Assembly: GCA_016839815.1 (NCBI GenBank)
Contig: JAEOTM010000060.1
Location: forward strand, 1 to 64,000
Reading direction: 5' to 3'
Source of the DNA: Candidatus Hodarchaeota archaeon
GTDB lineage: Archaea; Asgardarchaeota; Heimdallarchaeia; Hodarchaeales; Hodarchaeaceae
DNA: 64,000 nucleotides
In this document: in pieces, positions 52,667 to 62,196 of the stretch
How positions within the stretch are numbered: the stretch's first letter is position 1
Layout: each line of letters starts with the position of its first letter
Program-made: the position numbers and the translations under genes
Notes under the pieces: model-generated
Database searches by the model: none
Told to the model about the DNA's origin: nothing
The model's input: the letters and a program-made list of their open reading frames with translations, nothing else

Positions 52667-53988
52667 GGACTGTAAATATCTGGGGTTCTTGGAAACATAC
52701 TAGCTTCTCTTATATGAGATAAATTGGCGATCCATCTGACCAGTCGTTCAAATCCTAAACCAAAACCAGCGTGAGGTGGCATTCCAAATCGAAACATTCG
52801 GAGATACCATTCAAAGTTAGAAACTTCAAAGCCTTGATTAATAATTCGCTCCTCTAAAACCTTATAATCAGCTACTCTCTGTCCACCGCTAGATAATTCA
52901 CCAAATCCTTCTGGAGCCATTAAATCCAAAGAACGTGTTACCTCAGGATTTGTAGGATTTGAGGCATAATACATTCCTCTAAGATGAACGGGAAATTCAG
53001 TAATGAAGAAAGGTTCTTTGAATGATTTTGAAAGAGCAGACTCACCTGTTGCCCCGAAATCTTCTTCCTGAGCTTCTTCTACTCCTAGATCAAGAATCAT
53101 TTGTTTAGCTCCTTTGAATGGTATCTTTTTAAAAGGAGTTTTTGGAATAGAAATGGTTCTATCTAACTGTGCAAGTTGGTCTTCACCGTCACGAGCAACA
53201 GTGGTAAAAATAAAAGCAATCAAATCTTCTTGGACTTGCATTATCTCCTTATCTGTGGCAAATGCAATCTCGTTTTCAATTTGCCAGAATTCTGTCATAT
53301 GTTTGGTTGTATGAGATTTTTCAGCACGCCAAGAGGGAAGAAGTCCAAACACCTTTTCATGGCAAGAAAGTGCAGCTTGTTTGTAGAATTGGCAAGATTG
53401 AGCCAAGACGGCTGGTTTTCCAAAATAATCCAATGAAAATTGCTCTGCTCCTCCCTCAGTCGAAGCTGTAAGAATAAAGGGGGTGAAAATTTCTGTAAAT
53501 CCATTTTGTTTGAAAAATTTTCTTGTTGCTTGTGCAACAATGCTCTTCAAGTTCATTACAGCTGCTACATCAGGATCACGAATGGATAATTCTCTATATG
53601 CAAAAACTGTATCAATTTCCATTTTGGTTTTCATTTTGGTTAAATCTATGGGGACTTTTGGTTCTGCTACTACATGAATTATTACTGAATCTGGGGTTAA
53701 TTCAGCTCCTAACTTCGATCTCGAATCTGCTTTTACTTTTCCATGAATTGATACAACAGATTCAAGAGTTAGTTTTTTACATGTTTCCCAGACTACTTCA
53801 GAAACATTTTTTTGGTGGAGCGTTACTTGACAAATACCTGACGGATCACGAATAGTAAGAAACATTAATCGTCCTTTATCACGAATCTGTTGGATCCAAC
53901 CACCAATTAAAACTTCTTTACCATCATTTTGGCTATTCACATCTTGAGAACTGTGTGTTCGCCATTCAGGATTCACAGCATACAACAT
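52663..53988 (-). CDS. Class IIb Asp/Asn-type aminoacyl-tRNA synthetase
   Basis: OB-fold anticodon-binding domain (residues about 20-120, VLIGGWIQQIRDKGRLMFLTIRD), then the class II core: motif 2 PSWRAEKSHTTKHMTEFW and motif 3 GFGLGFERLVRW. Signatures are mixed: LAQSCQFYKQ is near AspRS, while RAEKSxTxxHxTEFW and GELSSGGQR look like AsnRS. At 441 aa it fits both families. So it charges Asp or Asn (or is an Asp/Asn-ligase relative), and I do not choose. A search against known AspRS and AsnRS sequences is needed. Start ATG 53988 has GGAGAAG upstream. Confidence 0.85.
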   Translation of the reverse strand: MLYAVNPEWRTHSSQDVNSQNDGKEVLIGGWIQQIRDKGRLMFLTIRDPSGICQVTLHQKNVSEVVWETCKKLTLESVVSIHGKVKADSRSKLGAELTPDSVIIHVVAEPKVPIDLTKMKTKMEIDTVFAYRELSIRDPDVAAVMNLKSIVAQATRKFFKQNGFTEIFTPFILTASTEGGAEQFSLDYFGKPAVLAQSCQFYKQAALSCHEKVFGLLPSWRAEKSHTTKHMTEFWQIENEIAFATDKEIMQVQEDLIAFIFTTVARDGEDQLAQLDRTISIPKTPFKKIPFKGAKQMILDLGVEEAQEEDFGATGESALSKSFKEPFFITEFPVHLRGMYYASNPTNPEVTRSLDLMAPEGFGELSSGGQRVADYKVLEERIINQGFEVSNFEWYLRMFRFGMPPHAGFGLGFERLVRWIANLSHIREASMFPRTPDIYSP

Positions 53989-54100
53989 AAGACTTCTCCT
54001 TAGTAGATAACCTAGAAATGATAGGGATATAAGAATAATTTTTCGGAGAATGAGAAATTTTCAGAAAAATATTTTTTAAACCAATGAATGATGTGAGATT

Positions 54101-55087
54101 ATGCAATTATTTTTACATAGTAAACCGAGTTCTAACGAAATAAATCCTAACCAAGAACTAGTTATTATCGGTAGCGGTCCAGCAGGATTAACTGCTGCAA
54201 TCTATGCAGCTCGTGCTCAACTAAATCCTCTTGTAATCGCTGGAATAGAAGCTGGTGGTCAACTGATGACAACTACCGAAGTAGAAAATTTTCCAGGATT
54301 TCCTGATATTGTTCAGGGGCCTGAGTTGATTACCAGAATGCGAGAGCAAGCTACACACTTAGGTGCAATATTTCTTGAAGATAACGTGATAGACATCAAT
54401 TTTACACAGAATCCATTTCTTATTCTGACGGGTCAGCATCAGATTGAAGCCAAAGCAGTAATAATTGCTACAGGAGCTGAACCTAAACGTTTAGGCTTAT
54501 CTAATGAACAAGAACTGAGTGGAAGAGGTGTTTCATATTGTGCAACCTGTGATGCTCCCTTTTTCAAAGATGTAGATGCTGCAGTGATTGGTGCAGGAGA
54601 TGTTGCCCTTGAAGAAGCGCTATTTTTAGCAAAGTACGCAAGGTCTGTGAAGATTATCTATCGGGGACCGAAAGAAAAAATGAGAGCAACTAAAGCCCTG
54701 TTGAAAAAAGGGTTTGAGAATGAGAAAATTGAATTTATCGATAATACTGAAGTTGAAAGTATCTTGGGAAGAGAACGATTAAATGGAATAACCATCAAAA
54801 ATACAGCTACTGGTCAAACCGATGTACTACACTTAGGAGGATTATTGGTGGCGATAGGATATCTGCCCCAAACTCAATTGTTCAAAGGAAAAGTCGCGTT
54901 AAATGAGGATGGATATATTATTCATAGTAAATATTCAATGACGAGTATCCCTGGAGTTTTTGCAGCTGGAGATGTGGTTGATTTTAGGTATCGTCAAGCG
55001 ATTACTGCCGCAGCTGAGGGGTGTAAAGCTGCATTAGATGCAGAAAAATGGTTACAGGATCCAAAACTTTTAATTCCAAGTTTTTAA
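54101..55087 (+). CDS. trxB: Thioredoxin reductase
   Basis: FAD and NAD(P)H dependent disulfide reductase. The FAD motif is GSGPAGLTAAIYAARA, then the redox pair CATC (Cys147 and Cys150), the pyridine nucleotide site GAGDVALEEALFLAKYA, and GVFAAGDV near the C-terminus. The length of 328 aa matches low-molecular-weight TrxB. In the motif after GAGDVA, the usual GAGNSAxE Ser is replaced; cofactor choice between NADPH and NADH cannot be read. It is divergent from the tRNA synthetase gene. Confidence 0.94.
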   Translation: MQLFLHSKPSSNEINPNQELVIIGSGPAGLTAAIYAARAQLNPLVIAGIEAGGQLMTTTEVENFPGFPDIVQGPELITRMREQATHLGAIFLEDNVIDINFTQNPFLILTGQHQIEAKAVIIATGAEPKRLGLSNEQELSGRGVSYCATCDAPFFKDVDAAVIGAGDVALEEALFLAKYARSVKIIYRGPKEKMRATKALLKKGFENEKIEFIDNTEVESILGRERLNGITIKNTATGQTDVLHLGGLLVAIGYLPQTQLFKGKVALNEDGYIIHSKYSMTSIPGVFAAGDVVDFRYRQAITAAAEGCKAALDAEKWLQDPKLLIPSF

Positions 55088-55119
55088 GATTTTAAATAAG
55101 AAGAAGAAGGGGAGGAAAA

Positions 55120-57387
55120 TCATCCTCCACCGAAGATGAGATCTAAGCCTACATCATCCATCTGCTCAAAGTAGGTTTGAATGGCGTCAAGATAGGATGG
55201 ATCACTCGCAAATTTACCAAGAATCTTGAATCCTGCAATAGTATCTAAGATACTCTGTGCTAATCCAGCGATAGAGACAGCTTCCGTTGCATTAGGTTCA
55301 AAGGTGTCTGGTGGTCCAGGGAACCAGAGGGTATCTTGCCAAGTGGTCTTCACTGTATTATCAATTAACGTTGCCGGCTCGATTTCATCATATGCTGAAG
55401 ATGCGTTATATTTACTATATCCCATTAAGATTTCTGACTGGTTGAAATCAGGATCGGCTAAAATCAAATCGAAGAATGTAGGTGCATCACCACCAGCACC
55501 TGCTATTGCAGCTGTATAAGATTGGTTAAAGAGTGAAAAACCTTCAGTAAATAATTGAATGGATGTAACAGTTCCTGCAAGGGCTCCCATCAAGTATTCA
55601 ATTTCAGTAACATTATCATTGAAATTATTCAGCATTTGACTGAAATCTTCTAACATCGGTTTAAGAGAAGCATCAATGATGGCACCATAGTTATCGGCTA
55701 CCAGACGATCACTCTCTTCAGTTGCCTCTCCGATATTATACTTCGCATCAGTAAAGATAAGATCTGCTGTTGCAACCTCTTCTGCAAAATTATTCCAATC
55801 TGTTGTTAAAACTGCTGGATCAGAAAAGTCTAAATTTTCTAGTGTAACCAAAATATTTTCCATTGCAGTATAACACTGTGTTCCATTAGCTGCTGCTAAG
55901 GCAAACCATGAAAGAAGGTTTGTCATGCCTTTAAGGATTTTCACTGTTCCATAGAACGGTAATTGGGATTCGTTATTGAAATCTCCAAGACTTATATGTT
56001 GGAAGGTGTCATTTGCTTCTTGAAGTTCTCCTGCTGCGTCATCAAGCCAAGCATTTGCACCAGGAAAATCGCTTTCTCCTAGTTCTTCAATAGCGAGAGT
56101 TGTTTTATAGGTAGCATTTAGGAAATCAATTCCTCCATCAGCAATCTCCAATATGATACCATAACCAGCTTCCACTTCTTCGATAATATCTACTACAATG
56201 TTCAGATCTGTGTTTTCACCGACGATAACGTCATTAAGGATAGTTGTGATATTTCCAATAGCGTTAAGAACTCCACTTTGAGCATCAGTAAAATTCTCAA
56301 CAGCATAACCAAGTTTATCTAAACCTAATACAAAATCCGGATCGTACGTTGCTTGAAGGTGAGTATTACTACTTCCAAAACCACCACCTAGATCAGTGTC
56401 TTCTAAGACTGAAAACGTTTCGTGAAAGCCACCAACAAGGTTCTGGTATCCTGCAAAGAGCGCAGGGAGTTCACCTGAAATAAGAGCAAGAACTTCTGCA
56501 ATATCCAAAATTCCTGTTGCTTGCTGCATGTTAAAGCCTTCAAAAGAAGTATTTTCTGGGAAAAAAACATCAATCAGTATATTCACAAGGAAATTATTTT
56601 GAAATTGCTTGAAAGCAATAGAAGATTCTTTAAACCACTTTTCAGCTCTTTCTGCTGCTTCACTAAGGTCTTTAACAACAGCAGGATCATTAAAGTCGAT
56701 ATTCGTTTCATTTTGAGCGCCTCCTCCTATTGTATAGCCAAAGGCTTGCATGAATTCAGAGGCACCTGCACCAATTGATACGCCACCATAAGCTAGATTT
56801 GCGAGTCCATGGTATGTAAACGGGATAAGTATCAATAGAACAATAACGAAAAATGCTGCAATTGGTTTCATGATGACTGAAAAGATCGAAAGTTCTCCTT
56901 TCTTCGTCCATATCCCAGTAGCAACTGCAGAAATAAAGAATCCAAGAAAGAGAGCAATTAATTCCACAATAATTAGATCTAGAATCATTGCTGCAGCGGC
57001 TATTTCTTCTCCAAAGTCTGCTAATTGAGGTATTAGTCCAGTTTCGATAATTGCATTCACAGGACCAGAAAGTCCTGAAAATATTCCAAACGGATTAGCA
57101 ATCAGACCTGCAGTAGACAAATCAAGGATATAAAGAAGAATCCATGCTATAGGAGCAGAGATTATACTAAGTAAGCCAATTAATTTTGATCTTGCAAGGA
57201 TACCAGTAAGACAAAAAGCAATAGCAACTAATAGCAGCTCAACTTGCATGAGTAAAGGAGATGTCCGTGATCCCAATAATCCAAAGACAATAGCAATAAT
57301 TACTGGGCCCAAGATTCCACCCAAAAAGGCTTGCCAGAATGGAAGCGCTTTTACGGTTCGTAAATCGTCAGATTCTGGTTCGAACAT
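55120..57387 (-). CDS. Large membrane protein with long exported C-terminal region (755 aa)
   Basis: No family recognised. The first 200 residues contain about five hydrophobic segments (for example FLGGILGPVIIAIVFGLLG, VELLLVAIAFCLTGIL and FFVIVLLILIPFTYHGLANL). The next 550 residues are acidic, helical and rich in Asn, Asp and Phe, with many Asn-x-Ser/Thr sites, so they are probably outside the cell. It ends in GGG. Its codon use looks like that of the neighbours. A surface or adhesion role is possible. It stands between trxB and ligA. Confidence 0.6.
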   Translation of the reverse strand: MFEPESDDLRTVKALPFWQAFLGGILGPVIIAIVFGLLGSRTSPLLMQVELLLVAIAFCLTGILARSKLIGLLSIISAPIAWILLYILDLSTAGLIANPFGIFSGLSGPVNAIIETGLIPQLADFGEEIAAAAMILDLIIVELIALFLGFFISAVATGIWTKKGELSIFSVIMKPIAAFFVIVLLILIPFTYHGLANLAYGGVSIGAGASEFMQAFGYTIGGGAQNETNIDFNDPAVVKDLSEAAERAEKWFKESSIAFKQFQNNFLVNILIDVFFPENTSFEGFNMQQATGILDIAEVLALISGELPALFAGYQNLVGGFHETFSVLEDTDLGGGFGSSNTHLQATYDPDFVLGLDKLGYAVENFTDAQSGVLNAIGNITTILNDVIVGENTDLNIVVDIIEEVEAGYGIILEIADGGIDFLNATYKTTLAIEELGESDFPGANAWLDDAAGELQEANDTFQHISLGDFNNESQLPFYGTVKILKGMTNLLSWFALAAANGTQCYTAMENILVTLENLDFSDPAVLTTDWNNFAEEVATADLIFTDAKYNIGEATEESDRLVADNYGAIIDASLKPMLEDFSQMLNNFNDNVTEIEYLMGALAGTVTSIQLFTEGFSLFNQSYTAAIAGAGGDAPTFFDLILADPDFNQSEILMGYSKYNASSAYDEIEPATLIDNTVKTTWQDTLWFPGPPDTFEPNATEAVSIAGLAQSILDTIAGFKILGKFASDPSYLDAIQTYFEQMDDVGLDLIFGGG

Positions 57388-57606
57388 TTTTATTCACATA
57401 ACTAAATTATATTATAGTATGAAGAATTTGAGGAGGACCTTCCTTATTAAAAGTAACTATTCAGTTATAGAGAAATGAGTAGTGATATCAGTTACACCAG
57501 TCTAATAGAAAAATCTATCAATGTTCTGGCAAGCTACCAATTTATGGAGTGGATAGTGAGTAAAAGGAAAAAATAGATGCGATATTTTCACATACGACAC
57601 TTTTTT

Positions 57607-59559
57607 CTAGGACAATTCAGCATTGAATTCTTCCCACGATTTAATATGGATTCCGTACTTCTTTGCTTTTTCTAATTTATTACTCCCTGGTTTTTCCCCA
57701 ACTACAAGTAAACCAAGAGATTTTGTTAGAGAAGCCCATTCATAATCATTCCTTTCAACATACGCCTTAATCTCTTTCTTAGTCATTCCTGGAATTTTTC
57801 CTGTGACATAAATAGTCCCCCGTGTTTCATATCCTTCCTGTTCCGAATCTACCAAATCTGTGTCTACTTTATCTGTATCTCCAATGAAAGCCAGAAGATT
57901 ACGTCTTGAATCTCTACCCCCTCTTTGCCTTCTTGAGGAATAATCTATAGAGACTCCCTTATTAAATAAGGCCTTTCCTAACGTGGGGTCCTGTACACCT
58001 GAAATAATATATCCAGCTGTAAGATCTGATATCCCCTCTATTCCTTTTAGGTCAGATATTTTTGCTTTTTCAATATCATCCCAAGAGTTAAAATGCTTTG
58101 AAAGAACTTTAGCTATTTGTACTCCTAAATTTTCTATCCCAAGACCTGCTAGAAAGAGATGAAATGGTAGGATACGAGACTGTTGTATATTTTGGAAGAC
58201 TTTGGATCCATTTTTCCCCAAAAGAGATACGAGTTTGGTTTCAGTTAATTCACTAGCATAAAGATCAGAAAAGTGCTGAATATGCTTATTATCGTACAGT
58301 TTTTCAATATTTTTTATTCCCAAACCTTTGATATCTATTATTCTTACCCAATGCCGAATTTTTTGGATATCACGGTCTCTACATGAATTACTTTGACATA
58401 TAAGGTTCACACCTTCCACACGAAGTTCAAATCCACAGGAAGGACAGTTTTCGGGTAGTACAACCTGGTTAGGTCCTTTCTTTTCAACTTGAGTAATTTT
58501 CGGGATTACATCCCCTGAACGAATAACCATTACTCTGTCTCCAACTGCTACGTCTAATGACTCAATAAACTCTCTATTATGTAGTGTAGCTCTACGAATC
58601 ACCGCTCCAGATACTTCTATTGGTATTAGCTCGGCTACTGGTGTAAGCACTCCTGTGCGACCTACTTGCCAAGTTATATCATTAATTAAGGTGCTTTTCC
58701 CCCTACTTTCAAACTTTAAGGCTATCATCCATTTTGGGTGATGTGCTGTAGTACCTGCAGTATTTATTGCATCACTTTCATTGTATTTTAAAACTAGTCC
58801 ATCAATTTCAAAATCTAGAGAATTTCTTTCGGCTTCTATGGAAGAAAATATTCGTTGGATATTTTTTCGGGTGGGTTCTTTAAGGTACTCGATTTTAGCG
58901 GTATTAAATCCCCAATCCTTAAGTATCCTCGCTCTATCACTTAATGGCGCTTCTCCCATATACCCAAGTAACTCAAATGCAAAAAATGCGATTTTTCTCT
59001 TCTCTAGTAATGAGAGATCTTTTTGCTTAATAGTACCCACAGCTAAATTCCTTGGACTACTGTAATTATCTCCTCCTAGAGCATTAATACGATGAAACTC
59101 TGAGAGAGGCATGAAAAGTTCCCCTCTTACGAAAATTTGCGATTTCATAGGGATTGTTTTTGGAATAGAGGCAAGTTTCATTGCTACAATTGTTGTATCG
59201 TCACCAGTGGTTCCATTTCCTCGTGTAGCCGCTTGAATTAAACGTCCTTCCTCATAAGTTAATGAAAGGGAAAGACCGTCAACTTTGTACTCAATATAAA
59301 GGTCGAACCCCTGACTCCATTTCAGAACTTCTTCAATATCTTGAGCTTTTTGACATGATAACATTGGAATATCGTGAGTTACTTTTCCTCCATCTAGGCT
59401 TCCGACAATGAAAAGAACAGGATTTTCTGGATCAAGCTGCCGCAATTTTTCCTCTAAACTATCATAAGCTTCATCAGATATTTCAGGTTCGCCATCATAG
59501 TACTTACGTTTATGATAAAGAATTTTATTTGCCAATTTGTCAATTTCTTTTGTCGTCAT
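57607..59559 (-). CDS. ligA: NAD+-dependent DNA ligase LigA
   Basis: Bacterial-type DNA ligase (650 aa). The adenylation motif is YKVDGLS with the nucleophile Lys92. It is followed by an OB fold, a Zn finger with Cys372, Cys375, Cys388 and Cys393, helix-hairpin-helix repeats (about 405-540) and a C-terminal BRCT domain (about 575-650). The N-terminal Ia domain that binds NAD+ is also present (KRKYYDGEPEISDEAYDSL). Archaea normally use ATP-dependent ligases, so this is likely acquired from bacteria. The BRCT domain departs most from the bacterial form. No ATP-dependent ligase is in the window. Confidence 0.94.
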   Translation of the reverse strand: MTTKEIDKLANKILYHKRKYYDGEPEISDEAYDSLEEKLRQLDPENPVLFIVGSLDGGKVTHDIPMLSCQKAQDIEEVLKWSQGFDLYIEYKVDGLSLSLTYEEGRLIQAATRGNGTTGDDTTIVAMKLASIPKTIPMKSQIFVRGELFMPLSEFHRINALGGDNYSSPRNLAVGTIKQKDLSLLEKRKIAFFAFELLGYMGEAPLSDRARILKDWGFNTAKIEYLKEPTRKNIQRIFSSIEAERNSLDFEIDGLVLKYNESDAINTAGTTAHHPKWMIALKFESRGKSTLINDITWQVGRTGVLTPVAELIPIEVSGAVIRRATLHNREFIESLDVAVGDRVMVIRSGDVIPKITQVEKKGPNQVVLPENCPSCGFELRVEGVNLICQSNSCRDRDIQKIRHWVRIIDIKGLGIKNIEKLYDNKHIQHFSDLYASELTETKLVSLLGKNGSKVFQNIQQSRILPFHLFLAGLGIENLGVQIAKVLSKHFNSWDDIEKAKISDLKGIEGISDLTAGYIISGVQDPTLGKALFNKGVSIDYSSRRQRGGRDSRRNLLAFIGDTDKVDTDLVDSEQEGYETRGTIYVTGKIPGMTKKEIKAYVERNDYEWASLTKSLGLLVVGEKPGSNKLEKAKKYGIHIKSWEEFNAELS

Positions 59560-59688
59560 TACTCAAATCTCCTACCTGAATAGCTTTAGAAGAAGCTCCA
59601 TTGGGACTAGACAAAAATAGAAAGCTCACAAGACTTTATCAATTGCAATCTGTTTTAGTATTTAAAAATTAACGGAGGTTCAATATAA

Positions 59689-60534
59689 ATGGACATTGAT
59701 TTGATATTAAAAATAGGGGGCTCTAGTATTTCTAATAAGGATTTACTCACAAAAGCTCTGAAGAGTCAATCACCAGATGATATAAAAGAAGCACTAGCGA
59801 TTAACACAGAGAATATTGATCGTATTGCATCAGAAATAAGGGAATTATATACCTCCGGAATTAAGAAGATGATCATATTGACTGGGGTAGGTTCACCAGG
59901 GCATTTTGTCGTATTACAACACGGGATACATAAGGGTAATTCAGGGAATATAAACCAACATTTAGGCCTAGTGGATGCTCAAGTGGCTGTTAATCGTTTA
60001 CGACAAGCTTTATTAGAAGCTTTTTCAAAATATATGGTTCCTGTTGTCCAACTTTATGCTTCAAGCATATATGAATCGAATAAAATGAGAATTATAAGAG
60101 GGGATACAACCAATTTTGAGCGGTTTATTGAAAATGGAATTATTCCTGTTATTTCTGGGGATGTAGTACCCGATTTAACGATGGGATATAGTGTGTTAAG
60201 TGGAGATCAGATAATACTTGATTTAGTAAGGAAATACTCCCCACCAAAAGTAATTTTTGGCTCAGATGTAGATGGAGTTTTTGATGATGATCCTAAATCA
60301 AGCACTCAAGCGAATCTAATCTCAAAAATTCCTTATTCTCAATTACCCCAAGTAATAGATCAGGTTTCAAGTGGGGACGCATCAGGGCGGATGAAAGGAA
60401 AACTTGTCGAAATTGGTAAATTATTAGAACTAGGACAAAAAGAGATTATTCTAATGAATATCACTAGAAAAGGGGCTTTACTTGAAACTGTAACCAGTGA
60501 TTCAAGTAATTGTACCCGATTTTATTCTGATTAG
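59689..60534 (+). CDS. Isopentenyl phosphate kinase-like amino-acid-kinase-family protein
   Basis: The amino-acid-kinase fold. The N-terminal LKIGGSSIS is the phosphate-binding start; LTGVGSPGHFVVLQH has the Gly-rich loop with the His that binds isopentenyl phosphate in archaeal IPK. VPVVQLYASS, IPVISGDVVPD, GDQIILDL, FGSDVDGVFDDDPK and the final GDASGRMKGKL follow the IPK order. The role would be conversion of isopentenyl phosphate to IPP in the archaeal mevalonate pathway. This complements CarS downstream in lipid synthesis. A CGGAGG Shine-Dalgarno is upstream of the ATG. Confidence 0.82.
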   Translation: MDIDLILKIGGSSISNKDLLTKALKSQSPDDIKEALAINTENIDRIASEIRELYTSGIKKMIILTGVGSPGHFVVLQHGIHKGNSGNINQHLGLVDAQVAVNRLRQALLEAFSKYMVPVVQLYASSIYESNKMRIIRGDTTNFERFIENGIIPVISGDVVPDLTMGYSVLSGDQIILDLVRKYSPPKVIFGSDVDGVFDDDPKSSTQANLISKIPYSQLPQVIDQVSSGDASGRMKGKLVEIGKLLELGQKEIILMNITRKGALLETVTSDSSNCTRFYSD

Positions 60535-60538
60535 GAAC

Positions 60539-61066
60539 TTAAGAGCAGAGATCTAAAATTATTTGCGAAATTTTCGTTAAATCTTCTTTTTCGTCAAATG
60601 AGAAATAATCAGCTACTTGAAGCAATTTTTCTTTCTGGATTAAGGGAGATTTAATAATTAAAATTGGCTCTTGATAGTTGTAACGCTGATATAGTTCTTC
60701 AAAGTCCTGTTGACTCTTTACAATAAAGATAAGGGGAATTTGGGGAAGCATTGCTGGATAGCTCTCACAGAGAATTAAATCGGTTGTTTCTGGAATTAAT
60801 TTCAACAGGTTTTGAAGACTTGACCGTTCAGTTCTTTTCTCGTAGGTTACCGTTTCGAAAGGGCTTGCAAAAATGATGGGATTTGCATTCGTATTGCGAT
60901 AAAGACTAGAGTCCTTCCCCTCAGGATCCAGAGAATAGTGTGAACTACTAAATTTAATCACTGAAATCCGTTTTCTTCTATCACCTAGAGATTGACTGAT
61001 TTTCAGTGTGAATGTAGTTTTTCCTGTATTTCTATTACCCACAATACCAATCAGAAGAGGTTTCAT
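60539..61066 (-). CDS. MobB-like P-loop GTPase (molybdopterin cofactor)
   Basis: The P-loop GNRNTGKTT near the N-terminus, then SVIKFSSSHYSLDPEGKDSSLYR, which resembles the KHxxHxFDIDxxGKDSxRxxxAGA block of MobB. The end DLILCESYPAMLPQIPLI is the analogue of the VEGFKxxxxPKI segment. MobB assists MobA in forming molybdopterin guanine dinucleotide. It has 175 aa, close to usual. The usual Ala-Gly-Ala after the Arg is not kept. It is convergent with the IPK-like gene (4 bases between stops). Confidence 0.78.
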   Translation of the reverse strand: MKPLLIGIVGNRNTGKTTFTLKISQSLGDRRKRISVIKFSSSHYSLDPEGKDSSLYRNTNANPIIFASPFETVTYEKRTERSSLQNLLKLIPETTDLILCESYPAMLPQIPLIFIVKSQQDFEELYQRYNYQEPILIIKSPLIQKEKLLQVADYFSFDEKEDLTKISQIILDLCS

Positions 61067-61086
61067 AATATATTCTCAACTATCAG

Positions 61087-61455
61087 TTACAAAATGTACA
61101 TGATAATATAAATTAATGCTCCTCCAAGTGTAATCAAACCCCCCATGGTTCCTCCGAGGATAGCTAACAGAAAAGCAACGACTATCCAATTTAAAGTTTC
61201 TTTTGCATGAAAATCATTCTTTATAGTCATAATAATCAATACAATTCCGACAATAATTGAAACTATACTCCAGAAATATTCAATATTCTCATCAAGAATA
61301 ATATATGAAGCTAAGAAAAATGAATTCGGAATTGTTTGCTCAAGAAAAGCAGTTACTCCGTATAATAGCATTAGTAATCCTCCTAATGCTACTAAAATAA
61401 CTCCTAGTACTGTACAATAACGATGCCACTTTGTTTTATATCTACGCTTTGTCAT
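61087..61455 (-). CDS. Small integral membrane protein (122 aa)
   Basis: Four hydrophobic stretches: GVILVALGGLLMLLYGVTAF, SFFLASYIIL, IVSIIVGIVLIIMTI and then VVAFLLAILGGTMGGLITLGGAL. The N-terminus is basic (TKRRYKTKWHR), which puts it in the cytoplasm by the positive-inside rule. No known family. It is upstream of the MobB-like gene on the same strand (20 bases), possibly the same operon. Confidence 0.55.
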   Translation of the reverse strand: MTKRRYKTKWHRYCTVLGVILVALGGLLMLLYGVTAFLEQTIPNSFFLASYIILDENIEYFWSIVSIIVGIVLIIMTIKNDFHAKETLNWIVVAFLLAILGGTMGGLITLGGALIYIIMYIL

Positions 61456-61624
61456 TCTAGTTTTCCTCTAAATGTGGTAATAGTGATGGATAAATTCGAT
61501 AGGAATTGAGATTCTATCTTTTAACTTTCACAATTTGAAACTCGATTATGGAATACTCTCTCTTTAAGTTGATCTTTAGTATTTATCTATTATCCGATAA
61601 TTTCAAATAGAATTGGTTGATTAG

Positions 61625-62083
61625 TTGAGACTTGCTATGTCCTCCTCTCAAAGGTCATCTTGGAAAATATATTTCATGAAAATCGCCTCACAGGTCGGTA
61701 CACGGTCAACATGTAACCGTAAACATGTGGGAGCAGTAATAGTTCGTGATAAAACAATTTTATCAACTGGATATAATGGATCAATACGTAGTCTTGCTCA
61801 TTGTGATGATGAAGGACATATGTTAGAAAATGGCCATTGTATAAGAACCGTCCATGCTGAAGCGAATGCTATCGCTCAAGCTGCAAAGAATGGGGTGAAT
61901 GTAAATGGTGCGGAAATTTTTATTACAGCTTCACCTTGTTGGACATGTTTTAAGCTTCTTGCTAATTCTGGAATTGTTAAGATAACATATGGGGAATTTT
62001 ATAAAGACAAAAAAATCTTTGAAGCCTCAAAACTAGCTGGTATTGAGCTCGAACATCTTTCTCTTGATGAATCGGGGTTTTAA
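61625..62083 (+). CDS. dCMP deaminase-family protein
   Basis: A zinc-dependent cytidine/deoxycytidylate deaminase: HAEANAI (His78 and catalytic Glu80) and PCWTCFK (Cys105 and Cys108). The preceding VGAVIVRDKTILSTGYNGS and HCIRTVHAE are dCMP deaminase signatures. It makes dUMP from dCMP for dTMP synthesis. The second zinc site of dCMP deaminases (Cys30 and the HC in LENGHCIR) is also recognisable. TTG 61625 and ATG 61637 are both possible starts. Confidence 0.9.
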   Translation: MRLAMSSSQRSSWKIYFMKIASQVGTRSTCNRKHVGAVIVRDKTILSTGYNGSIRSLAHCDDEGHMLENGHCIRTVHAEANAIAQAAKNGVNVNGAEIFITASPCWTCFKLLANSGIVKITYGEFYKDKKIFEASKLAGIELEHLSLDESGF

Positions 62084-62196
62084 ACGCAGCTAGCACTGGG
62101 TAGAAAAAGAAGGAGAAGCTATTATTCCCAGCTTCAGAAAAAAAAAGAGAAGAAAGAATTTTCTCAAGTCCCTCTCGTTTTTTAATCAAGGATTAA

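Noticed and set aside
53523..53855. Leu-rich 110-codon frame resembling a membrane protein
   Set aside because: It is antisense to the class IIb tRNA synthetase OB-fold; the apparent hydrophobicity comes from that.
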